DNA of 64,000 nucleotides from Apis mellifera (lineage: Eukaryota; Arthropoda; Insecta; Hymenoptera; Apidae), in assembly GCF_003254395.2 (NCBI RefSeq), contig NC_037638.1, forward strand, positions 20,740,202 to 20,804,201. Direction: 5' to 3'. Below the pieces are notes generated by a model that was given only the letters and a program-made list of their open reading frames with translations, did no database searches and was not told the origin of the DNA. How positions within the stretch are numbered: the stretch's first letter is position 1; every line of letters begins with the position of its first letter. Below are positions 40,856 through 51,216 of this stretch, piece after piece. A program made the position numbers and the translations under genes.

Positions 40856-41173
40856 GAAGATGAAAATATGACGGCTTTCTGCTGCTCGAGGTTTTGTTTG
40901 TTTCGAGATAGCGATGGAAAATTTAAAATTAAAAAGAAGAAACGTGTATCAAGGCACGTTTTTTTCTTTTGTAAGGAAAATCTCTTTACTAATGATAATT
41001 TAAATATTCTTCTTGATTAGTGCATTTAATCTTTTCATTTTTATCTACATTCTTTTTTTCTCCGCGTGCGGAAATTTTTTAATTCTTTCGACGATTTTTT
41101 TTTGACTTCTTTTTTTTTTTTTTTCAGATAGACGAAACGCGAAACTCTTGGTTTCGCTGCTATTGTCACTTAC

Positions 41174-41296
41174 CACGCTGCCAAATGGGCGTGCTGGCCG
41201 GATTGCTGTCCACCTCGCATTTCAAGCTGACGGACATCCCCTCGACGATCGGGATTCCAAAACCAGGTAAACGCGTTATCGCGAACGATGGAGTAT
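41174..41296 (-). CDS. Internal coding exon: N-terminal half of an Ig-like domain (first recognised exon of the Ig-superfamily gene)
   Basis: This is a 123-base exon read on the minus strand. An acceptor (TGTTTCAG, preceded by a T-rich stretch) lies just above 41296 and a GTAAGTG donor begins at 41173. It enters with two bases completing a codon and leaves with one base of the next, so it is phase 1-1. It encodes about 40 residues, running TPSFAITRLPGFGIPIVEG and then MSVSLKCEVDSNPASTPIWQ. These are the A, B and C strands of an Ig domain: the first core cysteine is in SLKC and the core tryptophan is in IWQR, 11 residues later. The partner cysteine is in the next exon, 9.4 kb away. Ig domains are typical of extracellular adhesion and recognition proteins. 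The preceding exon was not found; it must end with the first base of an NAT codon. The splice sites, domain motifs and frame continuity into the next exon make this secure as coding; the exact gene is not named. Confidence 0.88.
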
Positions 41297-43284
41297 CTGA
41301 AACAGGTATTAAGCAATTATCACCGTCAGTCACGATAATCCAGCGCGTCGATCGCGTCTATCCATCATTAGAAGATAATAATCTTTCCTCCGATTTTTAA
41401 TATCTCAACCTTATATTTCTGAGTAAAAAAATTACAAAAATTTTCCAATTAAAAAAGAGCAAGAGAAGATTTGCAAATAGAAAATTTTAGTTTTAGTTAA
41501 AAATTGGCAAAGTTTCAGAGAGTCAGAAAAAAAAATTTAGTTGGAAATCTCCATTATTAAAATATCCGTATTTACATAGTGGACAGGGATCGTTATCATT
41601 GTTTATTAAATGGCGCGGTGAACTCTCGATAAGACCAGAGCTTAGGCGTCTTAACGCAAATTGCATAATAATAAGGTATCGCGAAATTTCGCGTTGGAGC
41701 TGGCTAGGTTGGGGGCTAGGTCGTAGGCTTAAGGAACGAGATTTGAAACGTGCCCCCTATAAAAGTAAATTCTCTTTTTACCTAGGAATGGGGAAGAAAA
41801 GTCGATTAGGGGTGGAAGATCCACAGTTACAAAGATCTTGTTGATATGAGGAAAATACTTTTATCACCGTTTCCCTTTCGAATTAACGATCCTATTTATC
41901 TTTCATTTGCGCGTGAAATTTTCGTTGATAAATTTTTCAAAAATTACAAATTCCATACGATACAAACTGAATTGAATATTATAAAAAGAAAGAGAGAAGA
42001 ATTACGAATAATTTTCGCGCACACACCTGTAACGAAATCTTTCCACGTTCAATTCCCAATTATCCCTGTGAACAATACCTCCCCCTTCCCTCTGATACGA
42101 CGGTTGAAATCGGGGGAGGGAGGAGCGGCGACAAAGAGCGACAAAGGACGACAAAAAGCTCGGTAGATAAAAATGGAAATATCGGAGAGGAAAAATCGCG
42201 CCGCGCCGTAATAACCGAAACGAGGAGGAAACGAGGAGCCGCCATCCCCTCCCCCCACCGCCATGGACATGAAGCCTACTAATCGGCAAAACGGAACTGC
42301 GCCTCTGACGAACGAGCCACCCTTACACGCCCCCTCTTTGTGGGCCGCGTTCCTGCCGCGCTACTAGCGTTCCTTCCGCGTCATTAACGTCCGACCTCGA
42401 ATCTAGGTGACAGAATCGGGACGCGCACTGTACGCGTGTTTAAAGCACAGCGTGTAACGCGCGTGATGGAATCGAAAGCGTTCGAACGAGCGAGCAAAGC
42501 GAGCCAGCGAGCGTTTCGGGGCCGCGAGTAATTAACGAACAGCATAGGACAGCGAAGATTTTACGATCCACGCGCGTGCTCGTTAAAATCCACCTCTCTA
42601 TTTTTTCCTTCCTCCGATTCTCTGGACGCTTGGTCAGATGGATGACGATGGTTCAATTCGTGGGGCGGGGGAGGGAGGGGGTTGCTGGCGCCTTCTCGCG
42701 TGAAATCAAAGCTTCCGTGGCGCCGTCCGAGTGTTTGGTCGCGCGTTACATCTCCCTGCTCGTTCGGTTCGTTAATATTTCAGAGGGGCGGCGACGCGAG
42801 GCTGAGAGGGTGTCGAGGTCGCGAAATAAATTGGTGGTTCGGAAGGAAGAGGAGAGAAGGCGTGGTGGTGGTGATGGGTTGAAGCGGCGTTGCAAGAGGA
42901 ATGAAGACGAATCGCGTGGGAGGTGGGAGGCGAGAAGAGGTTTCCAAACACGCGAAAGAGGCAGAGGAGGAGGAGGAGGATGGGGAAAAGCGAAGGAAAA
43001 AAAGGAGCGAAAGGGGGCCTTTCCCTCGCTTCGACTACCGGATGGCTCCAAGTTATTCACTCGGCTATAATAGTGCGGTGCTGAGACAATGCAAGCTTAA
43101 TGAAAGCCTCGTCTGTCCCTTCGCCTCTCCTCTCCCTCTCTCTCTCTCTCATTCCGCTTCCGTTCTCCTCGTCTCCCATTTCGCTTTCTCTCTCTTCGTC
43201 TCTTTCCGGCTCCATTCTCACATTCTTCGTCGCACCCGCTTTTATCCCTCCGTCTCTGTTTATCCCTGCTCGTCTCGTCGAGCG

Positions 43285-43304
43285 CCACCGCCGCCGCCGC
43301 CGCC
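43285..43304 (+). repeat. (CCG)n microsatellite
   Basis: Five to six CCG units. On the minus strand they would encode an alanine run in an otherwise unconvincing open frame (43097-43447). Confidence 0.9.
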
Positions 43305-45165
43305 CCTGTATAGTCCCTGCGCAGTGGCGTAAACACCAAACAAAGCAAACAATGAGACACAGAAGTGTCCCACAGACCTCGATCGCTTAATGAGAACTTT
43401 AAAGCGGCTTCGCAAACTACCAGTCTGTCTGTTTCAGACAGGATCACCCTACGATCTACGCCAAACTTGTCTTGTGTGTGTGTGTATCACATAGATAGTT
43501 TCTGAGAACAATCTGTGTTTAGTTTATACAACGAGGATCGTCAAAGCTTTTTCGAGATCGAATTTTTCTTTTCTTCGTTATTATATTAAAAAAAAGAAAA
43601 TATCCAAGTTCTCGTCTTGTCGTTAAAATTTTTCGTAACAATAATCACTACGCTGAACATATCGATCGTGTACTCCAGTGTTTAAAAGAAAAATCAAAAT
43701 AAGTTAAAATAACAATTAAAATAAATTTCCATAAACGAAATATATAATTTTGCCGGGCGTGTTGGAACGGCATTCCGCGTTCGATATCCGAGCGAAAATA
43801 TTTACACGCAACCGGTAATGCAAGGGTAACCGTTCATTAAATAATAGCGACACGTTGCCAGAATTGACCCAGGTATTTCTAAAGCAGCCACCGTGTGTAC
43901 AAACGCGCGCGCACATACACACCGCAAACACACGCTCGCAGCGGTTGCCTTACGTGTTCTCTCTCTCCCAGTTTGCACCGCGCCCCGAATAAATCGCACG
44001 TCCGGGACTCGTTCGAACGCGAAATTCCTGCTCTATTTCTCCTTGCGCGCCCTGTGTAATTCCCTTTACGCCGGTCATGAATTAACGAGAGGGCGAGAGT
44101 CGAAAACGATGGCAGATTTTTGCAGCGCCTCGCGAGGAAAAGGGGGGGTGAACGGCGAAAAGGAAGAAGAAGAAGAAGGAAAGGACGCGGGGGCGGCGCG
44201 TCTTCAAAGAAATTTCTCGGTGGAACGCTCGTAAACCTTGTACGGGCCGTTAAGCAAACCTATACATCGGCGGAGGAGGAAGGGGAGAAGGGAGGCGTGG
44301 CTTTTCGCGAGACCAACACCATAGTTGTTGCGTGGAGCTACGTGAAAAAAGAAGCGAGTGTTCGACCGCGAGTGCACCATCCGCTTGTAATTTGTATCGC
44401 GAGATAGCTGTTGCCGGCAACCGTGTTGCGGTCAAAGGGAATTCCTCTCGTCTGGAATTTCAGATCGAACACGAGAGAGAAAAAGAATGGAAAGGGAATA
44501 AAAAAAGAAGGGGAAAAAAGAGATGGATCGAAATAAATCGAACGAATCGATCGTTGTTTTCCTTATTAGATTCGAGCGTTTTATCATTGAGATTTGTATG
44601 AGGAGATACAAATCTTGTTCTTGAATTCTGGAACTCGAAATCAATTTTCGTACAATTGGTATATCGTAATCGATAGAAAGATTATTAAGATTATTTCTTG
44701 GAATTGTTTCACAAATTTGGCAAGAAGAGATTGGAAATGGATATCGGAGAGTTGATTAGTCGATGGAAGAAATTTTATGTTCGAATAAAGGGGAAAGTTT
44801 TGGATGGAATCGACGCTGTGTATTCTAAGCCAGCATCGCGATGCAGTGATTCGACTTTGTTATTAACGAAACAATAGGCGAGCGCAAATATTTGCCCGTC
44901 ACACGTTCACCACGACGAACGCACGAGGCACGCGCGTCCTCCCCCGAATGGAAACTATCGCGAAAACTCGTTTATCCGGGAAAAATCGTGACCCGACTGT
45001 TAAACGATTCTTTGATGATCGAACGTTGGTATGTTGAAGTAGCGCTGTGCAAATTAAGCATGCAACGTGTTACCATTTCGTATTGAATTTAGTTGAGCTT
45101 TTAACGATATTACGAAATGGATGTTCGAAATGATTGCAGTTAACAATTTTGGAGAGAGATTTTTG

Positions 45166-45193
45166 AAAAAAAAAAAAAAAAAAAAAAAAAAAA
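45166..45193 (+). repeat. Poly-A run
   Basis: 28 consecutive A residues followed by GAAAGG. Confidence 0.95.
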
Positions 45194-45673
45194 GAAAGGA
45201 ATTTTTATGTATGGAAAGTTGCTATCTATTTTCGAGATGAAAAATAAAGAATAATTTTATGAATTGTATCGCGATGTTATAACGTTGAAAAAGTTTACAA
45301 ATAGTTGTTCAAATTCAAAAAGGCGGATTCTATCCAATCTAGACGATCAGATGGAAATGGATGCGATGTGTGGGTGTGCGTGATGGGAGTATCGATCGTA
45401 CGAGATCGATCGATCAATCGTCGAGTGAATCAGACAGTTAACACTCGGTAATCAGCATGCATCGTTGAATTTGTTTCAAAGAGATACGTAATCCGGTGTA
45501 AAAACACATTCCAATTCCTCTGAAAACCTGCGCTATTGTCCAATAGATTTTAATTCTCTCCAATAGGAAAAATAGCAAAATCGAATCATCGCGGTTTTTT
45601 TTCTATAATTTTAATCTCTTCAATAAATTAATCGTGCGCATATAAAAATTTAAAATATAATTTACAAAATGTG

Positions 45674-46313
45674 TCTAAAATTTTCTCTCGCGTACTCGTT
45701 TCTCTAAATTGTACGTAAAAAAAAAAAAAAAAGATTATTTATCTTTGTTACAAATTCAATTATCTTATATTTAAATGGAATCCATATCGATAAAAAAATA
45801 ATTCAAGCGATACACTTCCATTTTACAATCTATTAATAAAAGTCTCAAAAAAAAAAAAATCAAACAAAAATAAAAAACGATAAAAAGAATCTTCTTTACC
45901 TAATATTAAAAAAGAAAGAAGGAGAGTGCGGTTTCAAAAGATGAAGATTAAACCAACTTAACAAGGAAGGAAAAAAAATTTGTATCATTGGATCTAAAAT
46001 TTTCTCTCGTGTACTCGTTTCTCTAAATTGTATGTAAAAAAAAAAAGATTATTTATCTTTGTTACAAATTCAATTATCTTATATTTAAATGGAATCCATA
46101 TCGATAAAAAAATAATTCAAGCGATACACTTCCATTTTACAATCTATTAATAAAAGTCTCAAAAAAAAAAAAAATCAAACAAAAATAAAAAACGATAAAA
46201 AGAATCTTCTTTACCTAATATTAAAAAAGAAAGAAGGAGAGTGCGGTTTCAAAAGATGAAGATTAAAAAGAAACCAACTTAACAAGGAAGGAAAAAAAAT
46301 TTGTATCATTCGA
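45674..46313. repeat. Recent two-copy tandem duplication, unit about 319 bp
   Basis: The unit starts TCTAAAATTTTCTCTCG at 45674 and again as TCTAAAATTTTCTCTCGTG at 45993. The copies are nearly identical over their whole length. The visible differences are a few substitutions (CGCGTACT versus CGTGTACT), A-run lengths and a five-base insertion (AAAGA) near 46266. The near-identity implies a young duplication or an assembly artefact. There is no coding potential; A-rich tracts dominate. Confidence 0.95.
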
Positions 46314-47848
46314 TGAAATTAAACGGAAGCAATTTTATATATTCGAATTCGCTTGGAAACGATATCTCGAACGAGAAGAGAAACGCGTAATTAAGCGTTT
46401 CAGTTCTATTGGACGATTCCATTAAAGGAATGCATTCTCACCCATGGGGGATGAGGATCGACGGAGATCGACGCAATGCTCGCCTCGTAACCAAGTTTAA
46501 GGTTCTAGTTTATTGGATCACCGACGGTCACCGTGTCGGAGAGCTCTAAGCCTCTGAAACGCGGCGCGAACCACCGTTGCCCGATTGTCACGGATATCCG
46601 ATGCGCCGTTTCTCCATCGTTTCTCGTTCAACGCGCATTTCGAGCTTTTCGAGTTTCGAAAATCAACTCCGGTTCCCTGGTCGCGCGGCGATGAATTAAT
46701 GGGACGCGGGACTAAAATACACGCGTTTCGCGTAATAGTTTCACGGTTAAAAGCAGGTGGCCGTAGTTTTGCATGTTTTAAGAGGTCGGGCAGTGCAGGC
46801 GAAACGGTCCAAGGACGTACAACGGTTTACGGATGGTTAATTAGGCAACAGTTTAATTGGGTAAGGGGTTATAATGTCGTTGTAAAATAGAGGAGAATAA
46901 ACGAGGAGAAGGATGTTTGCTCTGGTGAATTCAGCAGTGAGGCTTGCTGGCATTAAACGTGGGGACACCTAGTTAGGGGATGATTCGTATGAATAAGATA
47001 ATTAGGCAAGAAGGTGCTATGTACGCGTGCTACGTACGAACGCTGTTGACGTGACAAATGTGGAATTTAAATGGCGATTAGAATTTATGATTTTGTTAAT
47101 TGATATCTTTTTATTTAAGGATGAGTGAATAAAGTTAAAAGGCGCGAGTAAAAATTACGACAATGGTAGAGTGGATTTACGATAAGATGGAAAACACCTC
47201 TAATGATTTCTTGTGCAATGGAAATTCTCTCAAGGAAATATCCCATCACTCTCGAAGTTCAGAAAACTATATTCCTCGAAGTGGTTCGAACCAAGCGCAA
47301 ATCTTCTCCGGTCTTTATTTTTCTTTCATAATAAAAGAACGGAGAGCGTAAAAAGCGTATGATGCGATACGATATTTCTCCTTGCCGTATAAAAAGAAAA
47401 AGAGAAAGATCGTAACGCGTTTAGATGGTACGCGAGAAATATGAAATGGTGAGGAGGAGGAGGAGAAGAAGAAGACGATCAAGGGGAGGGCGATAAAGAA
47501 AGGGAGTGATACGAGAATGGGAGGATTCGAATAAATGATCCTGCGAATCATAGTAGTAAGTAAGTTGGACGTAGTAGTAAATTGTAATCGTAAGTTCGTG
47601 CAGTTTCCCGATCTGAAGTTTGTAGTTAGCCTCCAAGGTATTATCCGGAGAACCGTTGTACCCTCGCTACCTGGCTAAGCATTCTCCTGTTTCTACCTAA
47701 TTACCAAGTATCAAGTAAGCTTCATAAAGCTGCTATTAATCTTGCTCAAGCAACACCGAAATCCATAGAGTATCGCGACACCATCCTGAACGTTCGCACG
47801 ATCCATTCAATGAGAATGTCTCCGTTTCGAATTTCCAATTTGTAAAAT
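46314..47848. other. Non-coding stretch between tandem arrays
   Basis: CpG-rich at about 46.4-46.9 kb, then AT-rich. The plus-strand frame at 46585-46890 (101 codons) is the longest but shows no recognisable motif. GGA/GAA runs at about 47450-47480 create the Ser/Leu-rich minus frames. Confidence 0.45.
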
Positions 47849-49450
47849 GAAATTTTAGATTTCGAGAACGAGCGATGGAGATGCAGAGAAACAGAAAAAT
47901 TCCATAGATTTTTTTTATAAACGTTATAAGTAAATATCCGTGCAAAGTGTAATCGATGCTAGTAGTACGAGTCAACGAATATATCGACCCGAACAGTGAT
48001 CAATTGAAATTGAAAAGAAGGAAATTTCAAAAGGAGCATGAAGATATATATAAAAATGTGGATCGATATTTAATATAAGAGTTAGTATTTAATATAAGTG
48101 CAAAATGTAAATTTAAACGCTAGTAGAACAAGTCAACGAGTACGAGGTCGATCGAAACAGAAAAGAAGGAAAGCGAAATTTTAGATTTCGAAAGGGATAT
48201 GGAGATATTGAAAAATATGGATCGATATTTGTAATATAAGTGTTAATATCTATGCAAAATGTAAATTTAAATGTGTAAATGCTAGTAGAACGAGTCAAGT
48301 AATATGAGATCGATTGAAACAATGGTCGAGAAGAAGAAAAGCGAAATTTTAGATTTTGAAACGAGCACAGACAAAAATATGAATCGATATTCGTAAGTGT
48401 TAATACCTGTGCAAAGTGTAAATTTAAACGCGTGTAATCGATGCTAGTAGTACGACCAATAAATATATCGAACAGTGGTCGAAAAGATGGAAAACGATAT
48501 TTTAGATTTCGAAAAATATGAATCGATATTCACAAGTGTTAATATCCTGTGTAAAGTGTAAATTTAAACGCGTATAATCGATGCTAGTCAACGAATATAT
48601 CAACCCGAACAGTGGTCGAAAAGATGGAAAGCGATATTTTAGATTTCGAAAAATATGAATCGATATTCATAAGTGTTAATATCCGTGTAAATTTAAATGC
48701 GTGTAATCGATGCTAGTAGTACGAGTCAACGAATAGATCGGCCCAAACAATGATCCAAAAAATGGAAAGCGAAATTTTAGATTTCGAAACGAGCACAGAC
48801 AAAAATATGAATCGATATTCATAAGTGTTAATACCCGTGTAAATTTAAACGCGTGTAATTGATGCTAGTAGTACGAGTCAATGAATAGATCGGCCCAGTG
48901 ATCCAAAAAAAGGAAAGCGAAATTTTAGATTTCGAAAGGAGTATGGATCGATATTCAAAGTATACATAATTTAAACGCTAGTAAATGCTAATAATACGAA
49001 TCAACGAATACGAGATCAATCGAAACAGTAGTCGAGAAGAAGAAAAGCGAAATTTTAGATTTCGAAACGAGCTCAGACAAAAATATGAATCGATATTCAT
49101 AAGTGTTAATATCCGTGTAAATTTAAACGCGTGTAATCGATGCTAATAGTATGAGTCAACGTATGAATATACCGGCCCAAACAGTGATCCAAAAAATGGA
49201 AAGCGAAATTTTAGATTTCGAAATGAGCACAGACAAAAATATGAATCGATATTCATAAGTGTAAATTTAAACGCGTGTAATCGATGCTAGTAGTACGAGT
49301 CAACGAATAGATCGGCCCAAACAGTGATCCAAAAAAATAAAAGCGAAATTTTAGATTTCGAAAGGAGTATGGATCGATATTCAAAGTATACATAATTTAA
49401 ACGCGAGTAAATGCTAGTAATACGAGATGGATCGAAACAGTGGTCGAGAA
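47849..49450. repeat. Satellite-like tandem array B, about ten units of 130-170 bp
   Basis: The landmark GAAATTTTAGATTTCGA (or GATATTTT...) recurs at about 47849, 48175, 48343, 48496, 48633, 48771, 48919, 49049, 49205 and 49345. Between landmarks the units share ATGAATCGATATTCATAAGT, GTAAATTTAAACGCGTGTAA, TCGATGCTAGTAGTACGAGT and, in most, CAACGAATAGATCGGCCC. Units differ by internal deletions and substitutions, and the first spacing (about 326 bp) holds a decayed unit. Stops occur in all frames, so it is not a protein repeat. Confidence 0.92.
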
Positions 49451-50084
49451 GGAGGAAAGCGATCGAAAGCAGAAAAACTTGAACATTTCTTTTTGCCCCC
49501 ATAATTTTTCTCTCCCCAACTTCTGTACGGGGCCGCGTACAGAAAAGTTTCATCCGGAGATAAGATATCGTAATACCAGCGCATTCATCTCCCCCGTACA
49601 TTCCTTCCTTACATTTTTAAAACCCGGTGACTCTTTTATAACCGGCTCATTCCTCTCGGTCACAATCAAAACGGCGTCGCTTCCCCTCTCCCTCCCCCTC
49701 GCCAACCGTCTTCCCGGGAGGGAAGAAAGGAAGAGAGGCGAGATCTCGCGTACGATTTCCATTTCTGGCGGCGACAACCGGCAGACAACCGATAACAAGC
49801 CGCGCACGCGTTTCCGCGGCGAACCGTAGAACGCATCTGAATTCACGGCGCGGATCTCGTGCCCCCTCGTAACAATTTTCATTAAACGACCTCAATACCG
49901 GGGATTGTACAGTTGAATGCGGCGTTCATCAGGCTTGGCGGTACGTCGGTATCGAGGCGGAGCGTGTCTCGGTCGGAATGGGCCGGAAAGGGAGGAGACG
50001 ATATTATACAGGCAAAGTTGCCCGCAACTGAATGAAGGAGGCGCGACGTTTTGTTTCGTAAATTTGCAACTTACTTTCGCTTTT

Positions 50085-51090
50085 GGCCAGTTCCTGTTAT
50101 TCAAAATAGGAAAACGTACGCTTTGATTAAAGTCAACCGGTTTACCGTTTGGAGAAAAAAAAGAAATAAAAGAATGAAAGAGTTATATATATAAATTGAG
50201 CGAGTATATTTTTGAAGAATTGCGACTGACTTCTCAGAGGTGCAATCTTCGGCTTCGGCCAGTTCCTGTTATTCAAAATAGGAAAACGTACGCTTTGATT
50301 AAAGTCAACCGGTTTACCGTTTGGAGAAAAAAAAGAAATAAAGGAATGAAAGAGTTATATATATAAATTGAGCGAGTGTACTTTTGAAGAATTGCGACTG
50401 ACTTCTCAGAGGTGCAATCTTCGGTTTCGGCCAGTTCCTGTTATTTAAAATAGGAAAACGCGCGCTTTGATTAAAATCAACCGGTTTGGAGAAAAAAAAG
50501 AAATAAAGGAATGAAAGAGTTATATATATAAATTGAGCGAGTGTACTTTTGAAGAATTGCGACTGACTTCTCAGAGGTGCAATCTTCGGTTTCGGTCAGT
50601 TCCTGTTATTCAAAATAGGAAAACGTGCGCTTTGATTAAAGTCAACCGTTTGGAGAAAAAAAACAAATAAAGGAATGAAAGAGTTATATATATAAATTGA
50701 GCGAGTATATTTTTGAAGAATTGCGATTGACTTCTCAGAGGTGCAATCTTCGGTTTCGGCCAATTCCTGTTATTCAAAATAGGAAAACGTGCGCTTTGAT
50801 TAAAGTCAACCGATTTTACCGTTTGGAGAAAAAAAATAAAAGAATGAAAGAAGTTGTGTAATATATATAACTTGAGCGAGTGTACTTTCGAAGAATTGCG
50901 ACTGACTTCTTAGAGGTGCAATCTTCTGTTTCGGCCAGTTCCTGTTATTTAAAATAGGAAAACGTGCGCTTTGATTAAAGTCAACCGTTTGGAGAAAAAA
51001 AAAAAATAAAGGAATGAAAGAGTTATATATATATAATTTGAGCGAATGTACTTTTGAAGAATTGCGACTGACTTCTCAGAGGTGCAATCG
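50085..51090. repeat. Satellite-like tandem array C, six units of 164-175 bp
   Basis: Units begin GGCCAGTTCCTGTTATT (with variants) at 50085, 50257, 50429, 50594, 50758 and 50933. Each continues with AAAATAGGAAAACG, GCTTTGATTAAAGTCAACCG, an A run, GAATGAAAGAGTTATATATA, TTGAGCGAG and GACTTCTCAGAGGTGCAATC. Copies are close to identical apart from small deletions around ACCGTTTGG and A-run length. The array stops in CAGAGGTGCAATC near 51090. There is no sequence relation to array B beyond AT-richness. Confidence 0.95.
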
Positions 51091-51188
51091 TTCTGATGGC
51101 CGGTGCAGAATGGCCAGCACGGAATATAAAAGGAGAAAGAGAGAAAAAAGGATCGAAGGAAATATGAAAGTGGAGAGAAATTAGAAAT

Positions 51189-51216
51189 ACATGTGTATAT
51201 ATATATATACACATGT
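51189..51216. repeat. 28-bp perfect palindrome around an AT run
   Basis: ACATGTGT, then a TA run, then ACACATGT. It is self-complementary beyond the AT core. Confidence 0.9.

Larger units (their letters stand above)
31739..41173 (-). other. Intron within the first Ig domain (9,435 bp)
   Basis: The intron begins GTAAGTG and ends in a T-rich TTTCAG on the minus strand, and it interrupts the Ig domain after phase 1. It holds a diverged threefold repeat close to its 3' end (31972-32560), several A, AT and GAG runs, and polypyrimidine/polypurine blocks near 40.0-40.5 kb. Long open frames at 33629-34144, 35427-35825 and 36489-36812 lie here on the plus strand, but none shows a domain, codon pattern or splice context that I trust. 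No nested gene is supported. Confidence 0.8.
41297..45673. other. Upstream flank or intron of the Ig gene; GC-rich, strand-asymmetric block inside
   Basis: No upstream exon was identified. The stretch 42.3-44.4 kb is richer in C and G than its surroundings and has many CpG. Its plus strand is purine-rich at about 42780-43015 and pyrimidine-rich at about 43110-43270. Such a segment could include a promoter or 5' untranslated exon, but no core-promoter motif was decisive. Open frames here are Arg/Glu/Gly- or Ser/Leu/Pro-rich mirror products. Confidence 0.4.

Noticed and set aside
47283..47300. GGTTCGAACC considered as a tRNA B-box
   Set aside because: No A-box or cloverleaf arms at the right distance on either strand.
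47849..51090. Tandem arrays considered as a CRISPR array
   Set aside because: Units are 130-175 bp with related, not unique, spacers in an animal genome; they are satellite repeats.
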